From: Clostridiales bacterium
Lineage (GTDB): Bacteria > Bacillota > Clostridia > Oscillospirales > CAG-272
NCBI GenBank assembly: GCA_022800625.1
Contig: JAAWQR010000011.1
Coordinates: forward strand, 1 to 56,477
DNA length: 56,477 nt
Reading direction: 5' to 3'
Part shown: piece after piece, positions 1 to 6,535 of the stretch
Layout: each line of letters opens with the position of its first letter
Position numbering within the stretch: position 1 is the stretch's first letter
Notes under the pieces: generated by a model
What the model was told of the DNA's origin: nothing
Seen by the model: only the letters and a program-made list of their open reading frames with translations
Database searches by the model: none
Made by a program: the position numbers and the translations under genes

Positions 1-72
1 TTCGCACTTTCTTTTATAAAAGAAAGCTGCGCAAAGAAAATCTTCGAGGTGGCTCCGCCCCCTAGAAGCTTA
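1..72. repeat. Dispersed intergenic repeat, copy 1
   Basis: The first 26 bases, including a perfect CTTTCTTTTATAAAAGAAAG hairpin, recur exactly at 36269-36294. The following text (gcaaagaaaa, cttcg/cttcc, aagctta) recurs in diverged form up to about 36424. No coding potential is seen. It is one module of a repeat family that fills large intergenic gaps in this genome. Confidence 0.75.
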
Positions 73-530
73 CCCCCGACTTGTGCTCCGCGAAAACATT
101 CGCGAAATCCGCGTGCGGATTTCTTCGCTATTTTGCTGAAATGAAGTCAATGGGGACATGGTGTCGGCTATTGGTCAAAATGCAAAGATTGCTTCGCAGT
201 AGAAGTTATATTATAGACATTGCACTGTTCAAAAAACGGTGAGTTAGGCTCATATTTACGTACTGCGTAACAAATTTTAATATGAGAAATACTGAGCGGA
301 AATATACTTTATATGAAAAAATGTATTTGATTATGAAAACTAAATTTTCAGCCTAACTTATTGCTCCTTGAACAGCATACAAACTGTAGGTTAGTCTCCA
401 ATGCGAAGCAATCTCAATATTTTGAGTTAAAAAACGACACCATGTCCCCGCAAACTTCATTTCAGGAGAATGACGGAGCAATATCGCTACGCGTATTGCG
501 CGGATGTTTTCGCGGAGCACAAGTCGGGGG
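73..530. repeat. 0.46-kb imperfect palindrome
   Basis: Bases 73-99 are the exact reverse complement of 504-530 (27 of 27). Imperfect complementarity continues inward over most of both arms (about 100-255 against 345-503), including shared blocks such as GGGGACATGGTGTCG, GATTGCTTCGCA and GTTAGGCT. The spacer of about 90 bases is AT-rich. The arms differ by substitutions and small indels, so this is an old element. No transposase is present. It may be a non-autonomous palindromic element or a folded non-coding transcript; the sequence does not decide. Confidence 0.7.
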
Positions 531-587
531 CGGCTTCGGGGGCGCGCAGCCCCGGAAGGCTTTTTTTGCACATCTTTTTTTCACGAA

Positions 588-688
588 AAAAAGTGTGATA
601 TGCGGCTACGCAGAAATAGACTGCTTTGTCATCTCAGGAGAATGACGGAGCAAATCTGCCTACATTCCGCACTGCGGAAGTAGGGATT
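588..688. repeat. 101-base direct repeat, copy A
   Basis: This block matches 780-880 with only a few substitutions and the same length. It contains the phrase tcatctcaggagaatgacg, also seen in part near 460-475, and ends in the 24-base palindrome described at 748-771, here on the opposite strand (660-683). There is no open reading frame of note. Confidence 0.8.
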
Positions 689-747
689 GTGCGAATGTTA
701 TGCGGAACGTAGGCACGAACAAAAAGTGTGATCCGTGGCTATGTACG

Positions 748-771
748 CTACTTCCGCATAGCGGAACGTAG
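748..771. repeat. 24-base palindrome (CTACTTCCGC family)
   Basis: CTACTTCCGC, a three-base loop, then GCGGAACGTAG forms a hairpin with a one-base bulge. Related copies are at 660-683 and 852-875 (opposite strand), 20379-20402, 36227-36250, 36352-36376 and 36651-36674. All lie between genes. Confidence 0.8.
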
Positions 772-779
772 ACACGAAC

Positions 780-880
780 AAAAAGTGTGATATGCGGCTA
801 CGCAGAAATAGATTGCTTTGTCATCTCAGGAGAATGACGAAACAAATCCACCTACATTCCGCACTGCGGAAGTAGGGATT
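780..880. repeat. 101-base direct repeat, copy B
   Basis: Second copy of the block at 588-688, about 95 percent identical by eye, spaced 192 bases from it start to start. Beyond it, 881-1035 is ordinary upstream sequence of the next gene, including a GCGGT/ACCGC hairpin near 973-988. Confidence 0.8.
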
Positions 881-1035
881 TTCCCCCGGAATGCTTTTTT
901 CAATCCCTGTTCAGTATCATAAACCGCATGACGGCATATCATGTTAAGGAGAAGAGAATATAAGCTCTTCAGCGGTATATTACCGCCCTGAATTTGGTTC
1001 TTATTATTACAAATAAGCCGAAAGGAATGAATTAA

Positions 1036-1893
1036 ATGGCTGATAACAGAAATTCGTGTTTTTGCGGCTCTGACCGCGGACGCGAGAAAGATATGGTATG
1101 TATAGATACTTACAGAGTTCTTGATTCATGCCGGGATAAAGATTGCTTTGAAGACGTCAGAGTATATTTGACTTGCTACGGTCAGGAAATAATTGATAAA
1201 ACTACCGTAGTCCGTGCAAAATGCGCTAAGGTGCTGTGGTCGTATATTGATATTGATACAGTTCCGTTCAACAGAGGCTTCTACCAGCTTTCTATCAGAA
1301 TATATATTAAGATAATCTGCGAAGCTTGCCTCGGCCCCGGAAACTTGCAGGAACTTGACGGCGTCGCAATCGTCGAGAAAAAGGTGATCCTTTTCGGAAG
1401 TGAGGGTAACGTCAGCATATTCAAGAGCGAATCTCAGAATAACGGATTCTGCTCATCAAAGTGCGGCGGAAATTCCGTAAAATCCAATAATCTTCCGATA
1501 GCCGTGCTTGAAACAGTTGATCCTATAATTTTGAATTCACGTGTAGTAGAGCCGACACAGCATTGCTGCTGCTCATGCTGCTGCAGTGTTGATGAGGTTC
1601 CGGATTGTGTTTGCTGTTCGGTAAGCGGAGATCTTGCAGATGATAAAAATTCAAATAAGCTTACAGTATCGCTCGGACTTTTCTCTGTTGTGAGAATTGA
1701 GCGTCCTGCTCAGTATTTGATTAACGCTGTAGAATATTGCGTTCCCGAAAAGGAATGTACAGCTCCTGTAGAAGATGATCCGTGCTGCCTGTTCCGTAAT
1801 ATGTCGTTCCCCATAAAGGAATTTTGTCCTCCGGCTTCATCAGTACTCAACAAATGCGATGATATTCGCCCGGGACGCTGTGGCTGCGAGTGA
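1036..1893 (+). CDS. Cysteine-rich protein, possibly spore-surface
   Basis: A 285-residue protein with about 30 cysteines, including clusters such as HCCCSCCCS (about residues 176-184). It has no signal peptide or membrane segment. The N-terminal part carries the phrase LDSCRDKDCFEDVRVYL (about 30-46), which I associate with conserved Clostridia proteins of unknown role. The middle is beta-rich and ends near VSIFKS; a second similar stretch (SLGLFSVVRIERP) follows, suggesting two related halves. AAAGGA lies 8 bases before the ATG. An upstream pair GTATCAT (914-920) and CATATCAT (935-942) faintly resembles a mother-cell sigma-E/K promoter. Cysteine richness plus a sporulating host make a coat or exosporium protein plausible, but the function is unproven. 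Confidence 0.7.
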   Translation: MADNRNSCFCGSDRGREKDMVCIDTYRVLDSCRDKDCFEDVRVYLTCYGQEIIDKTTVVRAKCAKVLWSYIDIDTVPFNRGFYQLSIRIYIKIICEACLGPGNLQELDGVAIVEKKVILFGSEGNVSIFKSESQNNGFCSSKCGGNSVKSNNLPIAVLETVDPIILNSRVVEPTQHCCCSCCCSVDEVPDCVCCSVSGDLADDKNSNKLTVSLGLFSVVRIERPAQYLINAVEYCVPEKECTAPVEDDPCCLFRNMSFPIKEFCPPASSVLNKCDDIRPGRCGCE

Positions 1894-2007
1894 TAAAAAA
1901 TGTCTGCTTGGAATACTATATCAAATACTGTTTTTTGAATAGGTCTGAAAGCATTAAAAAATACGATGAATAAGAAAACAACTTCGTGATAAGTATTCCG
2001 ATAAACA

Positions 2008-2040
2008 AAAAATCCGATGCGAAATTCGCATCGGATTTTT
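2008..2040. terminator. Bidirectional terminator
   Basis: AAATCCGATGCGAA pairs with TTCGCATCGGATTT and is flanked by A and T tracts on both sides. It serves both the upstream cysteine-rich gene (plus) and pckG (minus), which converge here. Confidence 0.85.
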
Positions 2041-2065
2041 ATATTCAAGAAAGTTAAACGCCGAA

Positions 2066-3841
2066 TCAGCCGAGTCTCTTCTTGAGAGCTGCAAGCTCTT
2101 CCTTAAGCTCAGCAGGAACGCGGTCGCCGATTGTTTCGTAGAATTCTTCAATGTTAGCGCAGTCTTCAAGCCAAGAATCATGGTCAACAGAGAGAAGTTC
2201 GCGAATTGTATCAGCAGTAATGTCAAGACCTTCAATGTTGATATCTTCAGCCTTCGGTACATATCCGATAGCAGTTTCAACAGCGTCAGCCTTGCCTGCG
2301 CAACGATCGAGAATCCACATAAGAACGCGCATGTTGTCGCCGAATCCGGGCCATATGAAGTTGCCTTCATCGTCGGTGCGGAACCAGTTTACATGGAAAA
2401 TCTTCGGAGCGTTAGGAATCTTTTTGCCCATTTCAAGCCAGTGAGCAAAGTAATCGCCCATGTCATAGCCTGTGAACGGACGCATAGCCATCGGATCGCG
2501 GCGTACAACGCCTACAGCGCCTGAAGCAGCAGCTGTTGTCTCGGAAGCCATGATAGAACCGACGAATGTACCGTGCTGCCAGTTGAATGACTGGTATACC
2601 AGCGGAGCAGTCTTTGCACGGCGTCCGCCGAATATGATAGCAGAGATCGGAACACCTGCCGGATCGTTGAACTTATCCGAAATGCACGGGCAGTTGATAG
2701 CCTTAGCAGTAAATCTTGAGTTCGGATGAGCGCCGCAAGTGGACTTGTCGTGCTTATCATACTTCTTGTAATCCCACGGGTTGCCCTTCCAGTCGATAGC
2801 ATTTGCCGGCGGATTGTCATTAAGACCTTCCCACCAAACAGTATTGTTATCAAGATCATGAACAACATTGGTGAAGATAGTATCGCGCATTGTTGTAGCA
2901 AGCGCGTTCGGGTTTGACTTGTCGTTTGTTCCGGGAGCAACGCCGAAGAATCCGTTTTCGGGGTTTACAGCCCACAGACGTCCGTCAGAACCGACTCTGA
3001 GCCATGCGATATCGTCACCTACGCACCATACCTTATAACCCTTGTTTTTATAAATTTCCGGAGGAATAAGCATGGCGAGGTTAGTTTTTCCGCATGCAGA
3101 CGGGAAAGCCGCGCTGATATACTTAACGTCTCCGTCGGGATATTCAACGCCGAGGATGAGCATGTGCTCAGCCATCCAACCCTCTTTTCTGCCGAGGTAT
3201 GAAGCGATTCTGAGTGCAAAGCACTTTTTACCGAGAAGAACGTTTCCGCCGTAGCCGGAGTTTACGCTCCAGATCGTATTATCTTCAGGGAAGTGGCAGA
3301 TGTAACGGTTTTCTTCATCAAGATCAGCTTTGGCATGAAGTCCCTTAATGAATCCTGCATCGTCGCCGAGAGCTTCAAGCACATTGTTTCCTACTCTTGT
3401 CATGGTAAGCATATTAAGAACAACGTAGATTGAGTCCGTAAGCTCGATTCCGTACTTAGCGAAGTCTGAACCTACGATGCCCATTGAGTAAGGGATAACG
3501 TACATTGTTCTGCCCTTCATAGCACCGCGGTAAAGCTTTGAGAGTTTGTCGTAGCATTCCTTAGGATCCATCCAGTTGTTAATATTTCCTGTGTCCTCTT
3601 TCTTTGAGGTACAGATGAAAGTACGACCCTCAACACGTGCAACGTCGTTTACGGCAGTGCGGTGCAAATAACAGCCTGGAAGCTTTTCTTCATTCAGCTT
3701 GATCATCTCGCCTGAAGCTACAGCTTCAGCGCGGAGAGCCTCAGCCTGCTCCTCCGAGCCGTCTATCCAAACGACACGGTCAGGCTGAGTCATAGCCTGC
3801 ATTTCTTCGATCCATGAAAGTACATGTTTATTTGAAGTCAT
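2066..3841 (-). CDS. pckG: Phosphoenolpyruvate carboxykinase (GTP)
   Basis: A 591-residue cytosolic enzyme of the GTP-dependent PEPCK family, interconverting oxaloacetate + GTP and phosphoenolpyruvate + CO2 + GDP. The kinase P-loop is clear (FPSACGKTNLAM, about residue 245), as are the GTP-PEPCK phrases RTMYVIPYSMG and NWFRTDDEGNFIWPGFGDN. Length is normal for the family. The start has a good ribosome binding site (AAGGAGA, 8 bases upstream). In anaerobic Clostridia the enzyme often runs toward oxaloacetate for succinate or amino-acid synthesis; direction cannot be told here. It is monocistronic, with its own promoter at 3878-3906 and terminator at 2008-2040. Confidence 0.97.
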   Translation of the reverse strand: MTSNKHVLSWIEEMQAMTQPDRVVWIDGSEEQAEALRAEAVASGEMIKLNEEKLPGCYLHRTAVNDVARVEGRTFICTSKKEDTGNINNWMDPKECYDKLSKLYRGAMKGRTMYVIPYSMGIVGSDFAKYGIELTDSIYVVLNMLTMTRVGNNVLEALGDDAGFIKGLHAKADLDEENRYICHFPEDNTIWSVNSGYGGNVLLGKKCFALRIASYLGRKEGWMAEHMLILGVEYPDGDVKYISAAFPSACGKTNLAMLIPPEIYKNKGYKVWCVGDDIAWLRVGSDGRLWAVNPENGFFGVAPGTNDKSNPNALATTMRDTIFTNVVHDLDNNTVWWEGLNDNPPANAIDWKGNPWDYKKYDKHDKSTCGAHPNSRFTAKAINCPCISDKFNDPAGVPISAIIFGGRRAKTAPLVYQSFNWQHGTFVGSIMASETTAAASGAVGVVRRDPMAMRPFTGYDMGDYFAHWLEMGKKIPNAPKIFHVNWFRTDDEGNFIWPGFGDNMRVLMWILDRCAGKADAVETAIGYVPKAEDINIEGLDITADTIRELLSVDHDSWLEDCANIEEFYETIGDRVPAELKEELAALKKRLG

Positions 3842-3877
3842 TTTCAGTTCTCCTTATCGAAAATATATTCAAATCTC

Positions 3878-3906
3878 ATTATACAATATTTGCATGTAAA
3901 ATTCAA
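3878..3906 (-). promoter_or_regulatory. pckG promoter
   Basis: On the minus strand TTGAAT, a 17-base spacer and TATAAT lie about 35 bases upstream of the pckG start. This is a vegetative sigma-A pattern. Confidence 0.75.
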
Positions 3907-3967
3907 TGAATTCAGATAAGAAAGTTGAGTTTTTACACTTTATTAATATGGATTCATTATAGGATTT

Positions 3968-4231
3968 TCAGTTTTCCCGAAATTCAGGAGAGTCTTTAAT
4001 AATGTCCTGAATGCTTACTCCGAGAGCTTTGCAAAAGCATACAAGCTCATAGTCGGTTACAAAACGGTCATTGCTTTCGATCCTGCTGATCATTTGCTGA
4101 TCTATATTTACGCCCATTGTCTGCATTTTTGCCGCAAGAGCACCCTGAGTCATATTCTTTTCAATGCGGCTTAGCTTCAGAGATTTTGAAATTATATTTT
4201 TGTTGTCGTAAAATAGTATTTTTTTCATCAT
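3968..4231 (-). CDS. XRE-family DNA-binding regulator
   Basis: An 87-residue protein consisting almost only of a helix-turn-helix of the Cro/CI (XRE) type: SRIEKNMTQGALAAKM (about 21-36), then QQMISRIES (about 45-53) as recognition helix, then the usual ALGVSIQDII. There is no effector domain. It is divergent from the AbrB-like gene at 4368. Four TTTTAC/GTAAAA motifs lie in and around the shared start region, so autoregulation is a reasonable guess. AAGGTG lies 7 bases before the start; a second ATG follows one codon later. Confidence 0.85.
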   Translation of the reverse strand: MMKKILFYDNKNIISKSLKLSRIEKNMTQGALAAKMQTMGVNIDQQMISRIESNDRFVTDYELVCFCKALGVSIQDIIKDSPEFREN

Positions 4232-4256
4232 TTTACACCTTAATGACGTATTTTAC

Positions 4257-4285
4257 TTGACTTTAGCATAAAACGATGATATAAT
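4257..4285 (+). promoter_or_regulatory. Promoter for AbrB-type gene, with possible operator repeats
   Basis: TTGACT, 17 bases, TATAAT on the plus strand, about 83 bases upstream of the 4368 start. Motifs containing TTTTAC or its complement occur near 4207-4214, 4229-4236, 4250-4256 and 4299-4306, flanking both divergent starts. They may be binding sites for the XRE protein. Confidence 0.7.
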
Positions 4286-4367
4286 TACGTTACATAGACG
4301 TAAAATGGAAAATTGCAATTATTCGATTGATAACTGTGCGCAAAATTGCAACTAATCGGAGGTTTGT

Positions 4368-4589
4368 ATGGAAAGACGTGTTGACGATCTCGGAAGAGTG
4401 GTAATTCCAAGTCATATCAGGCATGAACTCGGCTTTGAAGCTGGAACAAGACTCAGTTTTGAACTTAAAGACGATGAACTTATCATAACAAAAGCTGCAC
4501 ATACATGCGCTGTTTGTAATTCGGAGGATGATTTGAAGGAAATTGACGGTAAATATGTCTGCCGTAATTGTATGGAGAAGCTGAAATAA
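4368..4589 (+). CDS. AbrB/SpoVT-type regulator with C-terminal zinc ribbon
   Basis: A 73-residue protein. Residues 1-45 form a swapped-hairpin AbrB domain (DDLGRVVIPSHIRHELGF, then GTRLSFELKDDELIITKA). Residues 47-73 hold two CxxC pairs (CAVC and CRNC), a small zinc-ribbon tail. AbrB proteins bind AT-rich promoters as transition-state or metabolic regulators. CGGAGG sits 6 bases before the ATG. It is divergent from the XRE gene, suggesting a linked regulatory pair; targets are unknown. Confidence 0.85.
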   Translation: MERRVDDLGRVVIPSHIRHELGFEAGTRLSFELKDDELIITKAAHTCAVCNSEDDLKEIDGKYVCRNCMEKLK

Positions 4590-4610
4590 TATTATCTAAT
4601 GAAGAAATAT

Positions 4611-4644
4611 GCCGCATGAGTTTAATCATGCGGCGTTTATTTTT
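4611..4644 (+). terminator. Terminator after AbrB-type gene
   Basis: GCCGCATGA and TCATGCGGC form a nine-base stem followed by GTTTATTTTT. The downstream pseudouridine synthase gene converges from the other side. Confidence 0.8.
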
Positions 4645-4648
4645 AGCT

Positions 4649-5371
4649 TCAGAACAAGTTCCACGGATATCCTTCTGGAAGCGGTACGGTAAACTCAGTT
4701 CCGCTTTCAACAGCGGAAATTAAGTGTCGTCCTCCGAAATATCCCGATTTCAGCGCATCAGTGTCAAAGGTTATTCTGCGTGAGCAGAGCGCGGTCTTGC
4801 ATTTGTTGTCTCCGCCGCCGTACTTTCCGTCTCCGAGCAGAGGATGCTTTCGGCTTCCGAACTGCACTCTTATTTGATGCGTCCGACCGGTGAACAGGCG
4901 TATGCTTATCAGTGAAGCCTTACCGTCCCGGCTTACGCTCTCTACACTGTATTCAAGACGGGCGTCTTTTGCTCCGCGCCTTTTGCTCCCTGATTTTACT
5001 ACATATGATTTGTCAGCTCGTCTGTCAAAAAAGAGCATGTCCTCTAAAATGCCTGATTTTTCATCAGGTACACCCTTAACTACGGCTGAATATTCCTTGT
5101 ACATGTGTCTGTCTGCTATAATATGCGACAGAGCTGCGGCAGCACGGCTGTTTTTTGCCGCAATCATCACGCCGCATGTCATTCTGTCAAGTCTGTGCAC
5201 GAGATGCAGAGCGTCACAGCCTGTTATTTCTGCCGCAATCTCAATTGCGCCCTTTTCCGACTCATTGCCCTGAGACAGTATTCCGCATGGTTTGTTAAAT
5301 ACAACAACATCTGAATCTTCATATATTATTTTATCAGAAAATGAGGCGGTGTCTGTTTTGTTGTGTTGCAT
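4649..5371 (-). CDS. RluA-family pseudouridine synthase
   Basis: A 240-residue enzyme of the RluA/RluD family, which isomerises uridine to pseudouridine in rRNA or tRNA. The signature HRLDRMTCG (about 58-66) contains the catalytic aspartate. Further family motifs are FTGRTHQIRVQF (about 161-172) and HPLLGDGKYG. There is no S4 domain at the N terminus, so it resembles the short RluA/TruC-like members rather than RluD. The RNA target cannot be predicted from sequence. It is single, facing the AbrB-type gene. Confidence 0.9.
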   Translation of the reverse strand: MQHNKTDTASFSDKIIYEDSDVVVFNKPCGILSQGNESEKGAIEIAAEITGCDALHLVHRLDRMTCGVMIAAKNSRAAAALSHIIADRHMYKEYSAVVKGVPDEKSGILEDMLFFDRRADKSYVVKSGSKRRGAKDARLEYSVESVSRDGKASLISIRLFTGRTHQIRVQFGSRKHPLLGDGKYGGGDNKCKTALCSRRITFDTDALKSGYFGGRHLISAVESGTEFTVPLPEGYPWNLF

Positions 5372-5505
5372 ATTGTTTTTTCTCTCTTAAAAATTTTCTG
5401 CTTATAGTATATAACGCTTTTTTTCTGAGGTCAAGGTGCATTTTTACGGTTCTGTTATAAAAATATAATGAATTATGATTTGTCATGGATTTTTTGAAAA
5501 AACTA

Positions 5506-5534
5506 TTGACAAACTCTGTAAGGTGTGATATTAT
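5506..5534 (+). promoter_or_regulatory. Promoter of amino-acid transporter binding protein
   Basis: TTGACA, 17 bases, TATTAT. The transcript would start about 75 bases before the coding start and include a GCCGC/GCGGC hairpin (5583-5596) just upstream of the ribosome binding site. Confidence 0.8.
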
Positions 5535-5617
5535 AATATTGCTTTAGCACACTAAAATGCTACAGTGATGAATTTGAAATATGCCGCACGAGCGGCAAAA
5601 ACATAATGAAAGGTATT

Positions 5618-6457
5618 ATGGTAACAAATATGAAGAAGTTTGCATCTATTGCAATGGCGGCTCTTATGCTTACGGGCTGTCTCGGACTTTTCTCTTCCTG
5701 CGGAAATAAAGAAGAGGGAAAGACAAGTGACACAGTCAAGGACATAGCCGGAGCTAAAGAGGAATTCATAATCGGTATTACGATTTTTGAGCCGATGAAT
5801 TATTATGACAAGGACGGAGAGCTTACAGGCTTTGAGACAGAGTTTGCAAAGGCTGTATGCGAAAAAGTCGGAGTTGAGCCTAAATTTCAGGTAATAGACT
5901 GGAAGACAAAGGAAACGGAGCTTAACACCGGAAATATTGACTGCATTTGGAATGGTATGACAATCGATGATGACAGAAAAGAAACAATGTGCCTTTCCGA
6001 TCCTTACATGAAAAACATGCAGGTGCTTGTTGTTAAGGATGAGAATGTTGAAAAATACTCTGACAAAGCCAACCTTGACGGCATTACGATAGTAGCTGAA
6101 TCTGAAAGTGCAGGAGAAACTGTTGCTACTACCGATGAAATTTTTGCAAACAGCAAGTATGTTGCGGTTGAGGCTCAGTCTAATACGCTTCTTGAAGTAA
6201 AGAGCGGTTCGGCTGACGGAGCTCTTCTCGACTACATTGCAGCTAACGGAATGATCGGAGAGGATACTGATTACAGTGACCTTAAAATAGTTGATGCTTA
6301 CAACTTCAGCGAAGAAGAGTACGGCATTGCATTCCGCAAGGGTGATACGGAGACAAAAGACAAGTTCCAGAAAGTTATTGATGAACTTATGAATGACGGA
6401 ACTGTTGATAAGATTGCAGAGAAATATGACCTTGACACTCTTCTCATAAAGAAATAA
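5618..6457 (+). CDS. Amino-acid ABC transporter substrate-binding lipoprotein
   Basis: About 279 residues, solute-binding protein family 3 (polar amino acids). After a lysine-containing start and hydrophobic segment comes the lipobox LTGC; a second candidate, FSSC, lies a few residues later. The mature part has the family pattern: IIGITIFEPMNYYDKDG, LTGFETEFAKAVCEKVG, WNGMTIDDDRKETMCLSDPY. It should sit on the outer membrane face and deliver an amino acid to the permease and ATPase at 8944-10433. The chosen ATG has AAAGG five bases upstream; an in-frame ATG at 5606 and one at 5630 are alternatives. Substrate is not predictable. Confidence 0.93.
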   Translation: MVTNMKKFASIAMAALMLTGCLGLFSSCGNKEEGKTSDTVKDIAGAKEEFIIGITIFEPMNYYDKDGELTGFETEFAKAVCEKVGVEPKFQVIDWKTKETELNTGNIDCIWNGMTIDDDRKETMCLSDPYMKNMQVLVVKDENVEKYSDKANLDGITIVAESESAGETVATTDEIFANSKYVAVEAQSNTLLEVKSGSADGALLDYIAANGMIGEDTDYSDLKIVDAYNFSEEEYGIAFRKGDTETKDKFQKVIDELMNDGTVDKIAEKYDLDTLLIKK

Positions 6458-6479
6458 TCGGCAAGACAAAAGTATAATA

Positions 6480-6509
6480 ACGGGAATTGCAAAAGCAATT
6501 CCCGTTTTA
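6480..6509 (+). terminator. Terminator after binding-protein gene
   Basis: CGGGAATTGC, AAAA, GCAATTCCCG, then TTTTAT. It separates the binding-protein transcript from the downstream glycosidase gene, so extra binding-protein mRNA relative to permease is likely. Confidence 0.85.
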
Positions 6510-6535
6510 TGGCATTTATAAAAATAAAGTCAAAT

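Noticed and set aside
588..880. Possible CRISPR-like array
   Set aside because: Only two copies, 101 bases long, with no regular spacers and no cas genes.
5552..6469. 305-codon open frame on the minus strand
   Set aside because: Antisense shadow of the amino-acid binding-protein gene; no ribosome site and no recognisable motif.
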